Positions 46,105 through 57,002 of a stretch of 64,000 nucleotides of DNA are shown one piece after another (positions within the stretch are counted from its first letter, which is position 1; every line of letters starts with the position of its first letter). The stretch is from Glaciozyma antarctica PI12. Lineage: Eukaryota; Basidiomycota; Microbotryomycetes; Kriegeriales; Camptobasidiaceae. A program made the position numbers and the translations under genes. The notes under the pieces were generated by a model, which worked only from the letters and a program-made list of their open reading frames with translations, had not been told where the DNA came from and ran no database searches. The stretch is from the NCBI GenBank assembly GCA_002917775.1, contig KZ627158.1:1009103-1073102 (forward strand). Direction: 5' to 3'.

Positions 46105-47284
46105 ATGCCTCCACGCAAAAAGGCCAAGGCCGCTCCCTCAGCCCCAGCCCCCGCCTCTCCCTCTCCTCCTCCCGCCGCCGTCGAAGACGCCCCAGGTCCC
46201 TCCAACTCTCCTTCTCCTCCCGCCGCCGCCAATGCTCCTGCCGCAGACGAAAGCAAGGTATCAGCAGAGGAACGCCTGGCCAAGATCGCAGCTCTGAGGA
46301 AGAGGATGGTACGTGCCTTTCCTCTCCCCACCCCGCCCCCCTCACCAAGGCACCCCTCTCACCACTCGTCCCTCTCCACAGTCCGAATCAGCTTCAGCGA
46401 ACCGCCGCGACCTCATCGCCGAGACGACCGCCACGCGTGCCTCAGCGAAGAACGCAGCCAAGCTCGAGAGGAAGCGCAAGCAGGCGGAAGCGATGGGGGA
46501 GAAGGCGGAGGCGCGCGAGACGGGGGAGGACCTGGAGCGGAAGAAGAACTGGGAATACTCGATTGAGGATAACGAGCGGTGGGAGAAGAAGATGGCGCGC
46601 AAGGGGCGGAGGGCCGACTTCAGCTTCACTGGTGCGTAGACTGTTACGTGTGTGCTGGGGAGGAGAGCTGATGAGAGACGCAGACTTTGATGATATTGCG
46701 AGGCGCAAGTATAAGAAGGACATGGACATCTTCAAGCCCGACTTGTCGACGTACAACAAGCAGCGAGCGGCGGCAGGAGCGTCCAACACCTCTTCAGCCC
46801 TCATCGCCTCTTCCTCCTCCTCCACCGCACTCGCAGCTTCCGAAGACCTCTATCGCGATGCCAACTCGTTCGTGTATGCCGACCACAAGCCAAGCGACGA
46901 CGCGATTGACCGCGTGATTGGCAAGATCAACATGGAGTGCGTGTGCTTTCGCTGGGACTGGGAGCGACGAAACTGATCGCGTTTGCGCGCAGTTTGGACA
47001 AGAGGCAGAAACGCTCGAGGGAGAGGAAGAACGAGGTCGAGGGCGATATCACGTACATCAACGAGAAGGTGCGTCTCGCTTTGCCTGCCCGCGTCCTGGC
47101 TCTCCTCGATACCGCTGCTGACCCTACACCTACTCGCGCAGAACAAGCACTTCAACAAAAAGCTCGAACGGTACTACGACGCGCATACACAGGAGACGAG
47201 GGACAACTTCGAGCGGGGTGCGTCTCTCTCCCTATTCTCGAGTGGGGCGCGAAGCTAATGCTGTGAGCAGGGACGGCACTGTGA
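46105..47284 (+). CDS. SYF2: Pre-mRNA-splicing factor Syf2
   Basis: Component of the Prp19-associated spliceosome complex. ATG 46105 opens MPPRKKAKAAPSAPAPA, a Pro/Ala-rich head. After that come SAEERLAKIAALRKRM and SESASANRRDLIAETTATRA. KLERKRKQAEAMGEKAEARE, NWEYSIEDNERWEKKMARKG and TDFDDIARRKYKKDMDIFKP follow, the heart of the SYF2 domain. LSTYNKQRAAAG, YADHKPSDDAIDRVIGKINM and LDKRQKRSRERKNEVEGDIT come next, then YINEKNKHFNKKLERYYDAH. The last coding exon is 14 bases and ends ERGTAL. Five introns. Confidence 0.94.
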
Positions 47285-47730
47285 TTTGGTGGAGATTGAG
47301 AAGAGCAATGCACTGTGTTTCTGTACGAGCCTGCGAAGGAGGAGGAACTGCTTGCTCTCGAAGACGTGGTGGCGGCGTCTGCTCCTCCGTCGTTCGTCTA
47401 CGCCTGCTTGCGCTCACCCAGCAGACACGTTTCGCCGTGCTCTCCTGATGCTCTACTCGCTTTCCACCTTCGCGGTTCGCCACAGGAACGGGGGAACGTC
47501 AACTCTCGTCTCGCAACTTCCCCAGTCTCTCTCGACTGGAACTCGCCTCTGGAATTCGGATGGGAGAGGAAGGCGGATCACACTAGCACGGAACTGTCAT
47601 TCACAGCGTCGAAAGCTTCGCAAACGACCCCGCCTTCTCCCCTCCCGCTCTTCGCATCGCATCCTCGACCGTCACTCAATCCACGAGCCGATCGTCGATA
47701 GGGCTACAAAAGAAGAAGATTAGCTAGTCG
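47285..47730. other. Tail-to-tail intergenic region, SYF2 and second F-box gene
   Basis: 446 bp with the 3' ends of both genes. Open frames present are chance-like. No feature supported. Confidence 0.55.
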
Positions 47731-48824
47731 TCAACCATCGAAGAAGAAGGACGCACTGCCCCTCGCAAACGACTCGACGTTAACTCCCTTATTCTCCCTT
47801 CTTCTCGCTACGAACTCGACGAATTCGCCACTATACCCCAACGCCCTCGCTCCGTGCAATACAGTGAGACACGAAAGGTTTCGACACGCTGGTATGGCGA
47901 GCATACGCCGTAGCGTCGGGACCACCCATTCGCCGAGGTTCCAGATGCCGATTTCGAGCCAGTCGAGTTTGCAGCCGAGCTTTCCCAACTCGGTGACAAG
48001 TTTCGACATGTGCGGACGGCAGAGTCGCTCCAGCTCCTCGGCGTCTGAGTCGATTTCCGCCTCGAGGCTCCAGATATTTTCGGATTCGAGGACGATAGAG
48101 AGGTTGAGGAGCGAGGTGTACGACGGCGTGTGGGCGAGAAGTAGAGAGAGGGAAGTTGGAGGAAGGACCAGCTCGAGGTTGATGAGGCGGTCAGAGATGA
48201 GGGGGAGGGAAGTCGAGAGCGCGTCGGTAAAGGGCTCGTCCGCGCCTAGCCAGGCCCGTAGGCCGCGAATCGTCGCGGAGCTGGCTTGAAAGATGGCCGC
48301 GATGAGGTGAGGGGAAGAGAGGGACTCGAAGTAGCGGAGAGAAAGGCTTTCGAGGGCGTAGGGAATGATGGGAACGTAGGCGTCGACAACGCTAACCTTA
48401 TACGACAGGTCGAGGTGCTTGAGAGCTGCAGAAAGAGGGTAAGCTCAGCCGACGAGGCCAACGAGGTGTACTCACAAGAAAGACCGCTGCAAGTGAGAAG
48501 CTCCATGTCCACCGGGCAAGATATGCTCAGGAACTGGAGAGTTCCGCAAGCAGCGATAGCCTTGCCCGCTGCCAAGTTCTCGCTGGCAGGACTCAGCGAG
48601 AGCCAGACGCACGGGTAGGCGCCAACGAGGTTGCTCTCCAGCAGCTTGGTCGACCGTATTTCGCCCGATAGCCTGATCTTGCGCCAGAGGAGCGACTGCG
48701 AAGAGTGGCGCCATCTGCGGGCGACAAGGTACGTCGAGAGGAGGGACACGCGCCTGACGCCTTCTTGGCCTATTTCGAGGATCCTGTGAAGGATCTCGGG
48801 CGGGAGGGAGTTGATCGTGGCCAT
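47731..48824 (-). CDS. F-box/LRR-like protein, paralogue of the gene at 22139-23247
   Basis: Probable SCF adaptor. ATG 48824 gives MATINSLPPEILHRILEIGQ, an F-box start, then LVARRWRHSSQSLLWRKIRL, VGAYPCVWLSLSPASEN and LQFLSISCPVDMELL. After an intron at the same place as in the paralogue, the second exon begins ALKHLDLSYKVSVVDAYVPI. Leu-rich units follow: ALESLSLRYFESLSSPHLI, SSATIRGLRAWLG, RLINLELVLPPTSLSLLLAH, LDWLEIGIWNLGEWVVPTLR and CRNLSCLTVLHGARAL. It ends GSASFFFDG. Target unknown. Divergent from CDC45. Confidence 0.75.
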
Positions 48825-49285
48825 GCTTTCGGGGAGGGAGGAGCGGCGAGGGAGGGAGGGTCGGGGGAAGCTCCTGCGCAGGAGTTGTCAGCTCAACTGT
48901 TGCGCGCCTGTTCCCCCAAGTGGGCTAACGACTAACCTAGCACACAAAGCGGGCTCGGGACTCCAGAGATCGAGTCAACGCAGAGGAAGGAGGTCAACCA
49001 GCGCCGGCGCCGCCAACGGGGGAAATTGCCTAATTTATTTCCGGTTTGAGTACGTAGCCGCAAAATTTTAATCTGGCTCGAAATATTCACGTCCTTCGCC
49101 CGCCGAGCTCCTTCTTCCTCTGTCGCCCTCTCCCAGCGTCCAAAGCCAACCCAGAACAGCTCAAGAAGGCCGCCCTCTCACCGCCGACCGCCGCCTCCGT
49201 CAGCCAGCGAGCCGCACCCCATCCAGCACCTTCACCTCTCCTCACGCGCCGCCTCGCGTGCCCACCTCCCTCCCGGCGCGAAGAG
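48825..49285. promoter_or_regulatory. Head-to-head region, second F-box gene and CDC45
   Basis: 461 bp between start codons. An AT-rich patch (about 49024-49090, TTTATTTCCGG and AAAATTTTAATC) stands out in this GC-rich DNA and may be a core promoter. No known cell-cycle element was identified. Confidence 0.45.
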
Positions 49286-51744
49286 ATGTACATCTCCTCC
49301 GACAGCTTCCGCACAGCGTACAACAACATCGTATCTCGTTCTCGCGGCACCTCCTCCTCCACCACCTTCATCCTCGTCTCCCCCGACGTCGACGCCATCT
49401 GCGCGGCACACATCCTCCACGACCTCCTCAAGACAGACAACATCATCAACACGATCATCCCCGTCGCTTCCTGGTCTGAACTACAGGCCGTGCAAGATCG
49501 CCTGGTCAACGAGGAGGTACGGCAGCGCGTCCTTCCTTCCCAATCCCCTCTGACCTCCGACTCGACGCGCAGGTCCGCTCCCTCATCCTCCTTAACCTCG
49601 GCGCCCTTGTCGACCTAGCCGACTACTTTTCCTACCTCCCTCCTACAACTCTCATCCACGTCATCGACTCTCACCGCCCCATCAACCTCGCCAACCTCTA
49701 TGTCGGCGCGCCCTACGCGACCGCATTGTTCGACGCGCGGAGAGGGGAGAACCTTCCTGAACCGGAGCTGAGCGTCGTAGTGTGGAGTGATGCAGAGGGG
49801 GATGAGGAGATGAGGCTGGGGGAGAAGGAGGCGTTCGAGGCGTTGCAGGTGCGTTCGTAGCGAATTTGGTGAGGAGAGGGAGCTGATGTGGAGCGCAGTA
49901 TGAGCCTGAGTCGGATTCGGATTCAGATTCGGATTCGGATGAGGAGCTAGGAAGGGGACGGAGAGGTGGTTCGGGCTCAGGATCGGACGAGGACGAGGAT
50001 GGGAGCCCGAAGAGCGGGAAGCGGCGACGGACGTCCAACGAGGTGCGTCTTCCCTTCGCTCCTTCAGCGAGGCACTCGCTCATGAATACGAAACAGCCAC
50101 AACCCCTCTCCAAGATCCAGCGACGACGGTACCGAGCTCGCATCACCAAGTACTACACGGGCGGCACGTACAGCGGTCAATCCGTCGCGTCTCAGATCTT
50201 CCTTCTCGCCGTCAACATGGAGCGCGCCGACGAGGACTCCGTCTGGTTCGTCCCTTCCCTTCCTCCTCTCCTCGCGCTTGCTTAACGAAGACCACAGGCT
50301 CGCCATCCTCGGCCTCACCTACCAATTCACCACCTCCCTCATCGACCGCGAGCGATACGACGCCTACGTCCGACTCCTTGCCGACGAAGTCGCTCGTCTT
50401 TCCACCACGCCCGAGTCACTGCGGTTCTCCAGCGATCCATCAGCGAGTAGTGGGCCTAACGACCGGTCTATCCGGCCCAGCGACGAGCTGCGGTTCTGCC
50501 TCGTTCGGCATTGGAATCTGTACGATGCGATGTATCATTCGGGATATGTGGCGGGGAGGATGAAGTTGTGGAAAGAGCGGGGGAGAAAGAACTTGAGTGG
50601 GATGCTCGCGAAGATGGGGTGCGTTACTCTCCCCCTCGCTCTCCAGGCGCCAGCTGACGATGACGCGCAGGTACTCCCTCCAGCAGTGCCAGCAGACGTA
50701 CGCACATATGGACAGCGATCTCAAGAACGGCCTCTTCGCCAAAGTCGACGAACTAGCACCCGAGTACGGCCTACACGACCTGACTTTCCCTTCCTTCATC
50801 CGGAAATCCGGTTACCGCTCCGACATTTCCTCCTCGGACGCCGTAGAAGGTCTCGGCGCTCTCCTGGAAGTCGCTACGGGGGTGAGATTGGATTTCGGGA
50901 ATGGGGGAGTTGGGGCTGGAGGTGGGGGGAGGGAGGAATGGGCTGAGGGGGTAAAGAGGTGGGTGGAACGGGACGAGGATAAGGAGAATAGGGAGGCGGA
51001 GGGGGAGGAGGAGGAGGCGGGAGAGGGGGAACGGAAGGAGAGGGAATGGGGGATTAGGAACTTCTGGCTCGCATGGGACGCGCTGAGCGCCGAGTACGTC
51101 CTCTCCCTGGCGTCTTCGAATCCTCCTGACAGTCGCTCGCAGCACGACTCTCCTACGCGCCTCCCTCCCACTCTCCATGGCTCTCCACCGCGCCGTCATC
51201 CGTCAAGGCACCTACATGCTCGACAAACAATCCATCAAAACCACGCGCTCCTACCGTCTAGCGATCTTCGACGAAGGGCCCGATCTCGCCGTCTTTCGTC
51301 ACCCGTCGACGTTGTTGAGATTGGCGATATGGCTCGTGGACGCTGTGAGGGATTTGATCGGCGCTGGAGCGGTCGGCGGGGCGAAGGGGAAGATCAAGAG
51401 TCTTCCGTTCGTGCTGGCGAGCTTGAATGAGACGAAAGATTTGTTCCTCGTCGTAGGAGTGGTCGGGGCGGTCGAGTTCGGGGACGTCAAGAAGAAGTGC
51501 GTTTTCGTCTCGCTCGTCCGGTGAGATGGCGACTGATGCAAATCGTGCAGCTCGTTCGGACTGGCGTTTCAGAAGGCCGCTGAGCAGTCGAACGCGAGGA
51601 CGAGGCATAACTCGTTTGAGGCGAGCGTCGTCGAGGTCAGGAAGGACGATCTGGCCAAGTTCCTCGTGCGTTCTCGCTCATCGTTCTCTTGGGGATACGG
51701 AGCTGATGGTGGTGGGGATGCAGCAACTCCTTCCTCTGTTATAG
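49286..51744 (+). CDS. CDC45: DNA replication initiation factor Cdc45
   Basis: Subunit of the CMG helicase with Mcm2-7 and GINS. ATG 49286 gives MYISSDSFRTAYNNIVSRSR. The RecJ-like domain shows TFILVSPDVDAICAAHILHD and LIHVIDSHRPINLANLY, with NLGALVDLADYF between. An acidic linker follows with a Ser-Asp repeat and EDEDGSPKSGKRRR. Then come YYTGGTYSGQSVASQIFLLA, SVWLAILGLTYQFTTSLIDR, CLVRHWNLYDAMYHSGYVAG and KERGRKNLSGMLAKMGYSLQ. LTFPSFIRKSGYRSDISSSD and SSDAVEGLGALLEVATG follow. A charged insert precedes GIRNFWLAWDALS. The last parts are YMLDKQSIKTTRSYRLAIFD, LPFVLASLNETKDLFLVVGV and NSFGLAFQKAAEQSNARTRH. The final intron leads to QLLPLL and the stop at 51744. At least eight introns. Confidence 0.95.
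49911..49940 (+). repeat. Hexanucleotide repeat TCGGAT in CDC45
   Basis: Five tandem TCGGAT-type units (one TCAGAT variant) encode alternating Ser and Asp in the acidic linker of Cdc45. Each SDxD unit is a possible casein-kinase-2 site. Confidence 0.9.
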
Positions 51745-52685
51745 GATGCTTTAGACCGACCAAGGCTACTCACACACTCATACATTGTCTCCTCGTAATT
51801 CTACATCGCATGTTCCCCGGCTTTGAAGCTTCGAGCGGGAGAAGCTGGTGCAGCGGAGGACTCCTCGGCTTCGCTCATATCTTTAAGGCTCCTACACCGC
51901 ATCGGAGGGAGGATCCTGAGCCTGCACCCTCAGATCTCGGCAGCGAACTGGATCGAAGCACGAGGTGATCTCGCAAGCTCGCTTTTGTCTCCAACCTCTC
52001 TCTTTTTGCGCTACTCCTTGCGGTGCTTTCAGTGTCATTTTCAGCACATCTGAATCGCTGAGAAAGTCGCGTCCGCACCCCCAAAACGCGAGGGGAGAGA
52101 GAACTCCGAGCGCGTTGAGTTCCTCCCTTTCTTCCTCCAGCCGACTCTCACCGCACTCAGTAAGCCCCTCTCCTGCTCTCTGGGCCATATCAACACGCTC
52201 TTCAGTGGCACCTCCACCTTGGGACCTCTCCGGCCTCGCCCTCTCGCCGAACCAGCTCTCACCACCCTCGCTTCGGCTCCGCCTGGTCGCGCCTCCCCTC
52301 CTCCGCCTCTCCCCGCGCCCACTTCCTCGCGCATGAAGCCGAATTAAACGCCTGCAGCACTCGTTCTCTCCCATATCCCTCGCTACTCAAGCCCGCGAGC
52401 AGTCGCGCTCCAATCCCGCTTCAACCAGGATCTCGTCGGACGCCCCAACTGCTTCCTCTCGCATCGTCTCAGCCCCTTCATTCCTCTCTGATTCTCTAAG
52501 CAATTACGACCGAGACGGAGCTGTAGCAACGGTCTTTTGCAGTTCTCCAAACGTAGTCTAACGAAAGCAGCGGGTTGTAAGGAATGTAAAGACGGAGCAC
52601 GATGAACGACGGGGTGGATAGCGCCAAAGAAAGGGTGAATGGAAGAGAGAAGGGTATCGTACGTATGCAGAATGAAGGATGTGCT
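51745..52685. other. Tail-to-tail region between CDC45 and kinesin-1
   Basis: 941 bp with both 3' ends. A CT-rich stretch (about 52090-52330) gives long Ser/Pro frames on one strand and Arg/Glu frames on the other, which is chance coding. No gene supported. Confidence 0.55.
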
Positions 52686-55600
52686 CTATCGAGTAGGCGT
52701 GCTGGCGGAGAAGAAGGATCCGGGGCGGAAGAAGCCACTCGTGCGCTTCGCGTCGCTGTTCAAGGCGTCGTTAGTGGTGGTCTGGAGGCGTATGCCGATA
52801 CGGCGTACCTGGGTTCGGCATCTCCTCCTCCCTTGATAGGCTTGGCGATCCGGCCAAAGTTGAGCGCGGTGTTGAGTGCGGGTCGGTTTTGCTCTGCGTG
52901 ATGCGCGTCAGCACCCTTCGCCAACGAGGAAGAGAGAACGCACCTCGAGCCTGATCCAGTCGCTCCCTGACAGCTTGCAGACGAGCCTCAAACTTGATAT
53001 TTTGGGCGTTGAGCTTCTCCTGTGCGTCCTGGAGAAGAGCCTCGAGGTTCTGGATCCGCTCGTTGCGCGCGATGAGCTTGCGTTCGGCGATAGCAACGTC
53101 CTTCTTGAGCGACGTGTTCTGTTCAACGAGCTGCGAGTGGGGAGGCGAATGAGCGAGAGAAAACGGCGAGGAAGGTGCGGAGGACGAACCTGCTTCTGCA
53201 CGAGCGTCAACTGATCGAGGTTGCGAGTGAGGAAGTCCATCTTGCGCTGCTGAGCCTTGGAGTTGGAGTTCTTGAGAACGTTCTTGTACTGCTCCTGTGT
53301 CTCGTCGAGGGAGATCTCGAGCTCGACAACCTGCGAAGTACACAACAATCAGCTCCGGTACCAAGCCCACTTAAGCGACTCCAGCTCACCTTCTCGCACC
53401 GGTTCTGAAGATCGCGCATCAAGCTCTTCTTCATCGTGTCGAACTCGGCGAGCTGAGAGGCCATCGTCTTGCGAACGCGCTCCATGTCCTTGGCGCTCTC
53501 CGCGAGGTTCTTGCCGCCCTCGACGCCGGCAGCAGTGATCTTGAACGCGCGCTGTAATCGAACTCGTCAGCGACGCTCCAGCGAAAAGAGAGACGCGAAA
53601 CACACCTCAAGTTCGGCGTTCGTACCGCGCAGAGACTCGACGACGCCAACGGTCGTCTTGTTCTCCTGAACCTTGAGCTCGAGCTGCTGCTTGAGGTCTC
53701 CGACGTCGTTGAGCGCCGCTTCGAGCTTCATCGCGTACTGAGTCTCGAGCTTGTTCTGCGAGAGATGAGGAGAGTTCGATCAGCAGGCGTTCCCCGGGAG
53801 GGAGAGTCAGGCGCACCTTGATGTCCTGCACGTTCGCAGAGAAGTCCGTATCGGCGCGCTCGTCCTCCTGAATCGACTTGTCTGCGTCGCCAGCCCCGTC
53901 AGCCACACCCTATCCACCTCCGATCCGCGAAAGCTCACCCAGCAGCTCCTCGTACTCGGTCTCAAGCGTCGCCAGCCGACCTTCCAGCTCCTCCTTCCTC
54001 CGCACCAGGATCTCATTCTCCTCCATGACCTGCTTCGAGCGATCCTGCTGCTCGCGGACAAGAACGTGACTGTCCTCGAGTTGCCGACGGAACATCGAGA
54101 TGTCCTCCTGCGAAAGAGCCTGGTCCGAGTTGACGGCGTCGTCGAGGCGTGCGAGCGAGGCGCGGATCTCGGCTTCCTTCTCCGACATACCGCCCTGCGA
54201 ACGTGCGTTAGCTGAGAGTGAGGGAGAGAGAAGGGAGGACTAACGGTGTCGAGACTAGCCATCATCTGCGCCATCTTCTCGGCCTTCTTCTTCTCCTTGC
54301 CCTCTTGCGAAACGCTCTTCTGATTAAGCTTGAGCTCGTTCGTCGTTTTCTGCTCGTCCAGCTCGTCAGCTCGGCTCCCTCCCTCACACCCGCGCGCACT
54401 CACCCGCAGTTCCTCCAACTCGCCCGCCAGATCGACGTTCTGCTCCCGCATCGCATCCGTCGTGATGGCCGCCTCCTTGCTCTCGTACACGAGTCGCTCG
54501 AGCTGCAGCCGTAGGTCGCCGAGTTCGCCATTCATCGCCTTGTTCTCCGACGACGCCGACTCCTCAGCCTCCTTGGTCGCGCCGAGCTCGTCGCGCAGTT
54601 CTCGAATGATCTTCTCCTGCGCTTCCATCTCGGATTCCTGCCGACGCAACGCATTAGCTCCTACAAATTGTGCGGAAGACTGAGGAACAAACCGTGTTGG
54701 CCAGCTGATCTCCCAGCTCGTTCTCCCTCCTCAAGAACTCCTCCCTCTCATCCTTATCCAACCCAACCCCCGGCGTCAACGGCCTACTAATTTCCCCCTC
54801 TCCCACCCTCTCCAACGCCGGGTTCACCGGCGTAAAGCTCGTACTACTCGTCCCACTCGCGGGCGCTCCCAACTCCCTCCTCCCCGGCGGTCCGACAAGC
54901 TTCTCCAGCTCACCCGGCGCGAGTCCCAAAGCCCTCTCCATCGTCGCCCATTGCTCCTTATCGACTTTCCCTCCCGATCGCCAGATATCGACCTCGCGCT
55001 CGAGCAAACCGATGTAAGCTCCTGCGTTCGAGCAGTCCCGCTGCGCCTTTTTGAGGAGCGTCTTGAGTTCAGCGGGCGAGAGCTCAGCGTTGACGCGCGC
55101 TTTGTTCTTGATCGATTTGGCGCGCATGCCGAAGCGGAGGGTGGAGAGTGTTTCGGATTCGTTGTAGGACGAGGGGGAGCAGTTGATGATGAGGGTGGTG
55201 CGAGAGTTGCCGCCGAGGGATTCTTGGAGGATGCGGGTGAGCTTCGAGTCGCGGTAAGGAATGTGCGAGGACTGTTGGAGGGGTCAGCTTCGGTCGAAGG
55301 GAGGAGGGAGGAGGAACTACGCACTTTCCCGTCCGTAAGCGAATTGATGACCATCCCCAACGCACTCAGACTCTTATTGATCTTCTTCGCCTCCTCGAGC
55401 GTCTGTCCCGTAGCCCCGGTCTTGCCAATCTTCTCGCTTCCCGCCAAGTCGACGAGGAAGAGCGAGCCCGTCTTCTGCGTGCCGGTTTCCGTGTTGCGCT
55501 GGACGATGGTGATGACGAAGATGGAGTGGGAGCGAGAGGACTCGGAGTTCATGTCTGCGGTGGAGATTAGCGAGGTTCGCTACCGAGGAGCGAAGGAGGG

Positions 55601-56613
55601 GGGGGGGGGGGGGATGAGGGAGCGAGAACGCACTGGTCGACGAAACGGCACGAGCATTTCCTCCTTGCCGCATGATCTCGTACACCTCGGGCGCGTTTCC
55701 AACATAGTAGTCTGAGAGGTTCTTGACGTAGACGCCTTTCGCCTTGTCCTCATGAATCGGCAGGTTATCGTTCTCCGCTGTTCGCCGGTCGCGTCAACGT
55801 CCGTCTTCCGCGTGTGTGAAGGAAGGCACGCACGAGCGAGCAAATCCCTGATTCGCTCCATGTAGATCTCCATGTACGACACCTTGACGAGGTACTCGAG
55901 GTTCGCAGGCGAGGACATGATGCTCGCAAAGATCTGCTCCGTGATACGCGGGATGATTCCTTTCATGTCGGCGTCGTCGATGTTGGGTCCCTATCGACTT
56001 CGTTAGCTTTCGACCGGCGGAGAGCGACAATGGGAGCTCCAGGAGCGGGGACGCACCATCATCGTGTGCGACTTTCCAGAACCGGTCTGTCCGTACGCGA
56101 AGACAGTTCCGTTGTAACCGTTCATCACATCTGCGAAGAATGGAGAGAGTCAGTGCTGTCCCAGCGAAGCGGTGGCATGCGCGTGGGGAGGATGCAGCCA
56201 GTCAGACTGTTATCAAGGCGTCCTCACGACAATCAAGTCGCTCGGAGGTTGGTGGTAACGTGTCATCTCTCAGCTCCCTCCTCCTGTTTCCTCCCAAAGC
56301 ACTCGGGACTCACCGTCGACGATCCCCTTCACTCCATACTCGAACACCTCGACCTGCTTCGTGTCCATCTGGAACGCCCGGTCGAACGTGAACCCCTGCG
56401 AATCGGGTCCCTTCATCGACTCCTGTCCCTTCATCTTGACCGTCGTGCCCTCCTCGTCGATGGCGACGATAGACTCGCCGCCCGTTTCCCGGAGCTCGAG
56501 CGCGTTGGGAGGTCGGAACCTGCGGGCGGGCGGAGTCAGCTGCGTGTAGTGGCAAGTGGCTTGAGAGTGTAAGCTCACCGGCAGACCACCTTGATGTTGT
56601 TTGAGTTGGACAT
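52686..56613 (-). CDS. Kinesin-1 heavy chain (conventional kinesin)
   Basis: Plus-end microtubule motor. ATG 56613 gives [20 protein letters not shown]. Motor motifs: [17 protein letters not shown] (P-loop), [30 protein letters not shown] (switch I), [17 protein letters not shown] (switch II), [39 protein letters not shown] and [21 protein letters not shown] long coiled coil follows with fungal kinesin-1 segments such as [19 protein letters not shown] and [18 protein letters not shown]. The tail holds [13 protein letters not shown], the autoinhibitory IAK motif. Removing a last 53-base intron (branch CACTAACGA) replaces an early stop with [20 protein letters not shown] and PTR, the expected hydrophilic C-terminus. 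The gene therefore ends at 52686 rather than 52760. More than a dozen introns. Confidence 0.95.
55598..55613. repeat. Homopolymer run of 16 G in a kinesin intron
   Basis: Sixteen G in a row on the plus strand, so C16 in the transcript, inside the intron just before the exon coding [11 protein letters not shown]. It may act as part of a pyrimidine tract and could vary in length. Confidence 0.95.
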
Positions 56614-57002
56614 GGCGGGCGGAGAGAGGTCGGGGAGAGGAGGCGAGAGGGAGGAGTCGCGGAGGTCGGGCGCTGGGCGCTTCTAAGTCGGCGGAGCCTG
56701 GAGCGGTTGCTGTTAAAGGAGGTCCTGCTGCTGGCGGCTTGCTGGTGAGGTGCGAATTGGGGCGGGAGAGAGAGGTCGGAGCGGAAGGAAGTGTCGACGA
56801 GGGGAGCCGTGCAGTCGGAGGACGTCGTTGAGTCGGCGTGCGCTTCCGGGTGCGTCTCTAGCTGTAAGTCTGTGAGCTCCTGCTGTGCTTCCTTGCTGGC
56901 ACTCGAAGCTTGGAAGGGGAGAAGAAGGTTGAAGGACAGCCGCCCTCGACAAGCGCGTTCCCACTTTAGGAATTCATTCTCCCTCCTCCCACTCGCGCGA
57001 CG
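56614..57002. promoter_or_regulatory. Head-to-head promoter, kinesin-1 and SmgGDS-like gene
   Basis: 389 bp between start codons. No specific element recognised. Confidence 0.45.

Noticed and set aside
52760-52762. Kinesin stop codon at 52760 as the true end
   Set aside because: A good intron (GTACGC donor, CACTAACGA branch, GAACAG acceptor) removes it and gives a C-terminus like other fungal kinesin-1; kept as a possible alternative form.
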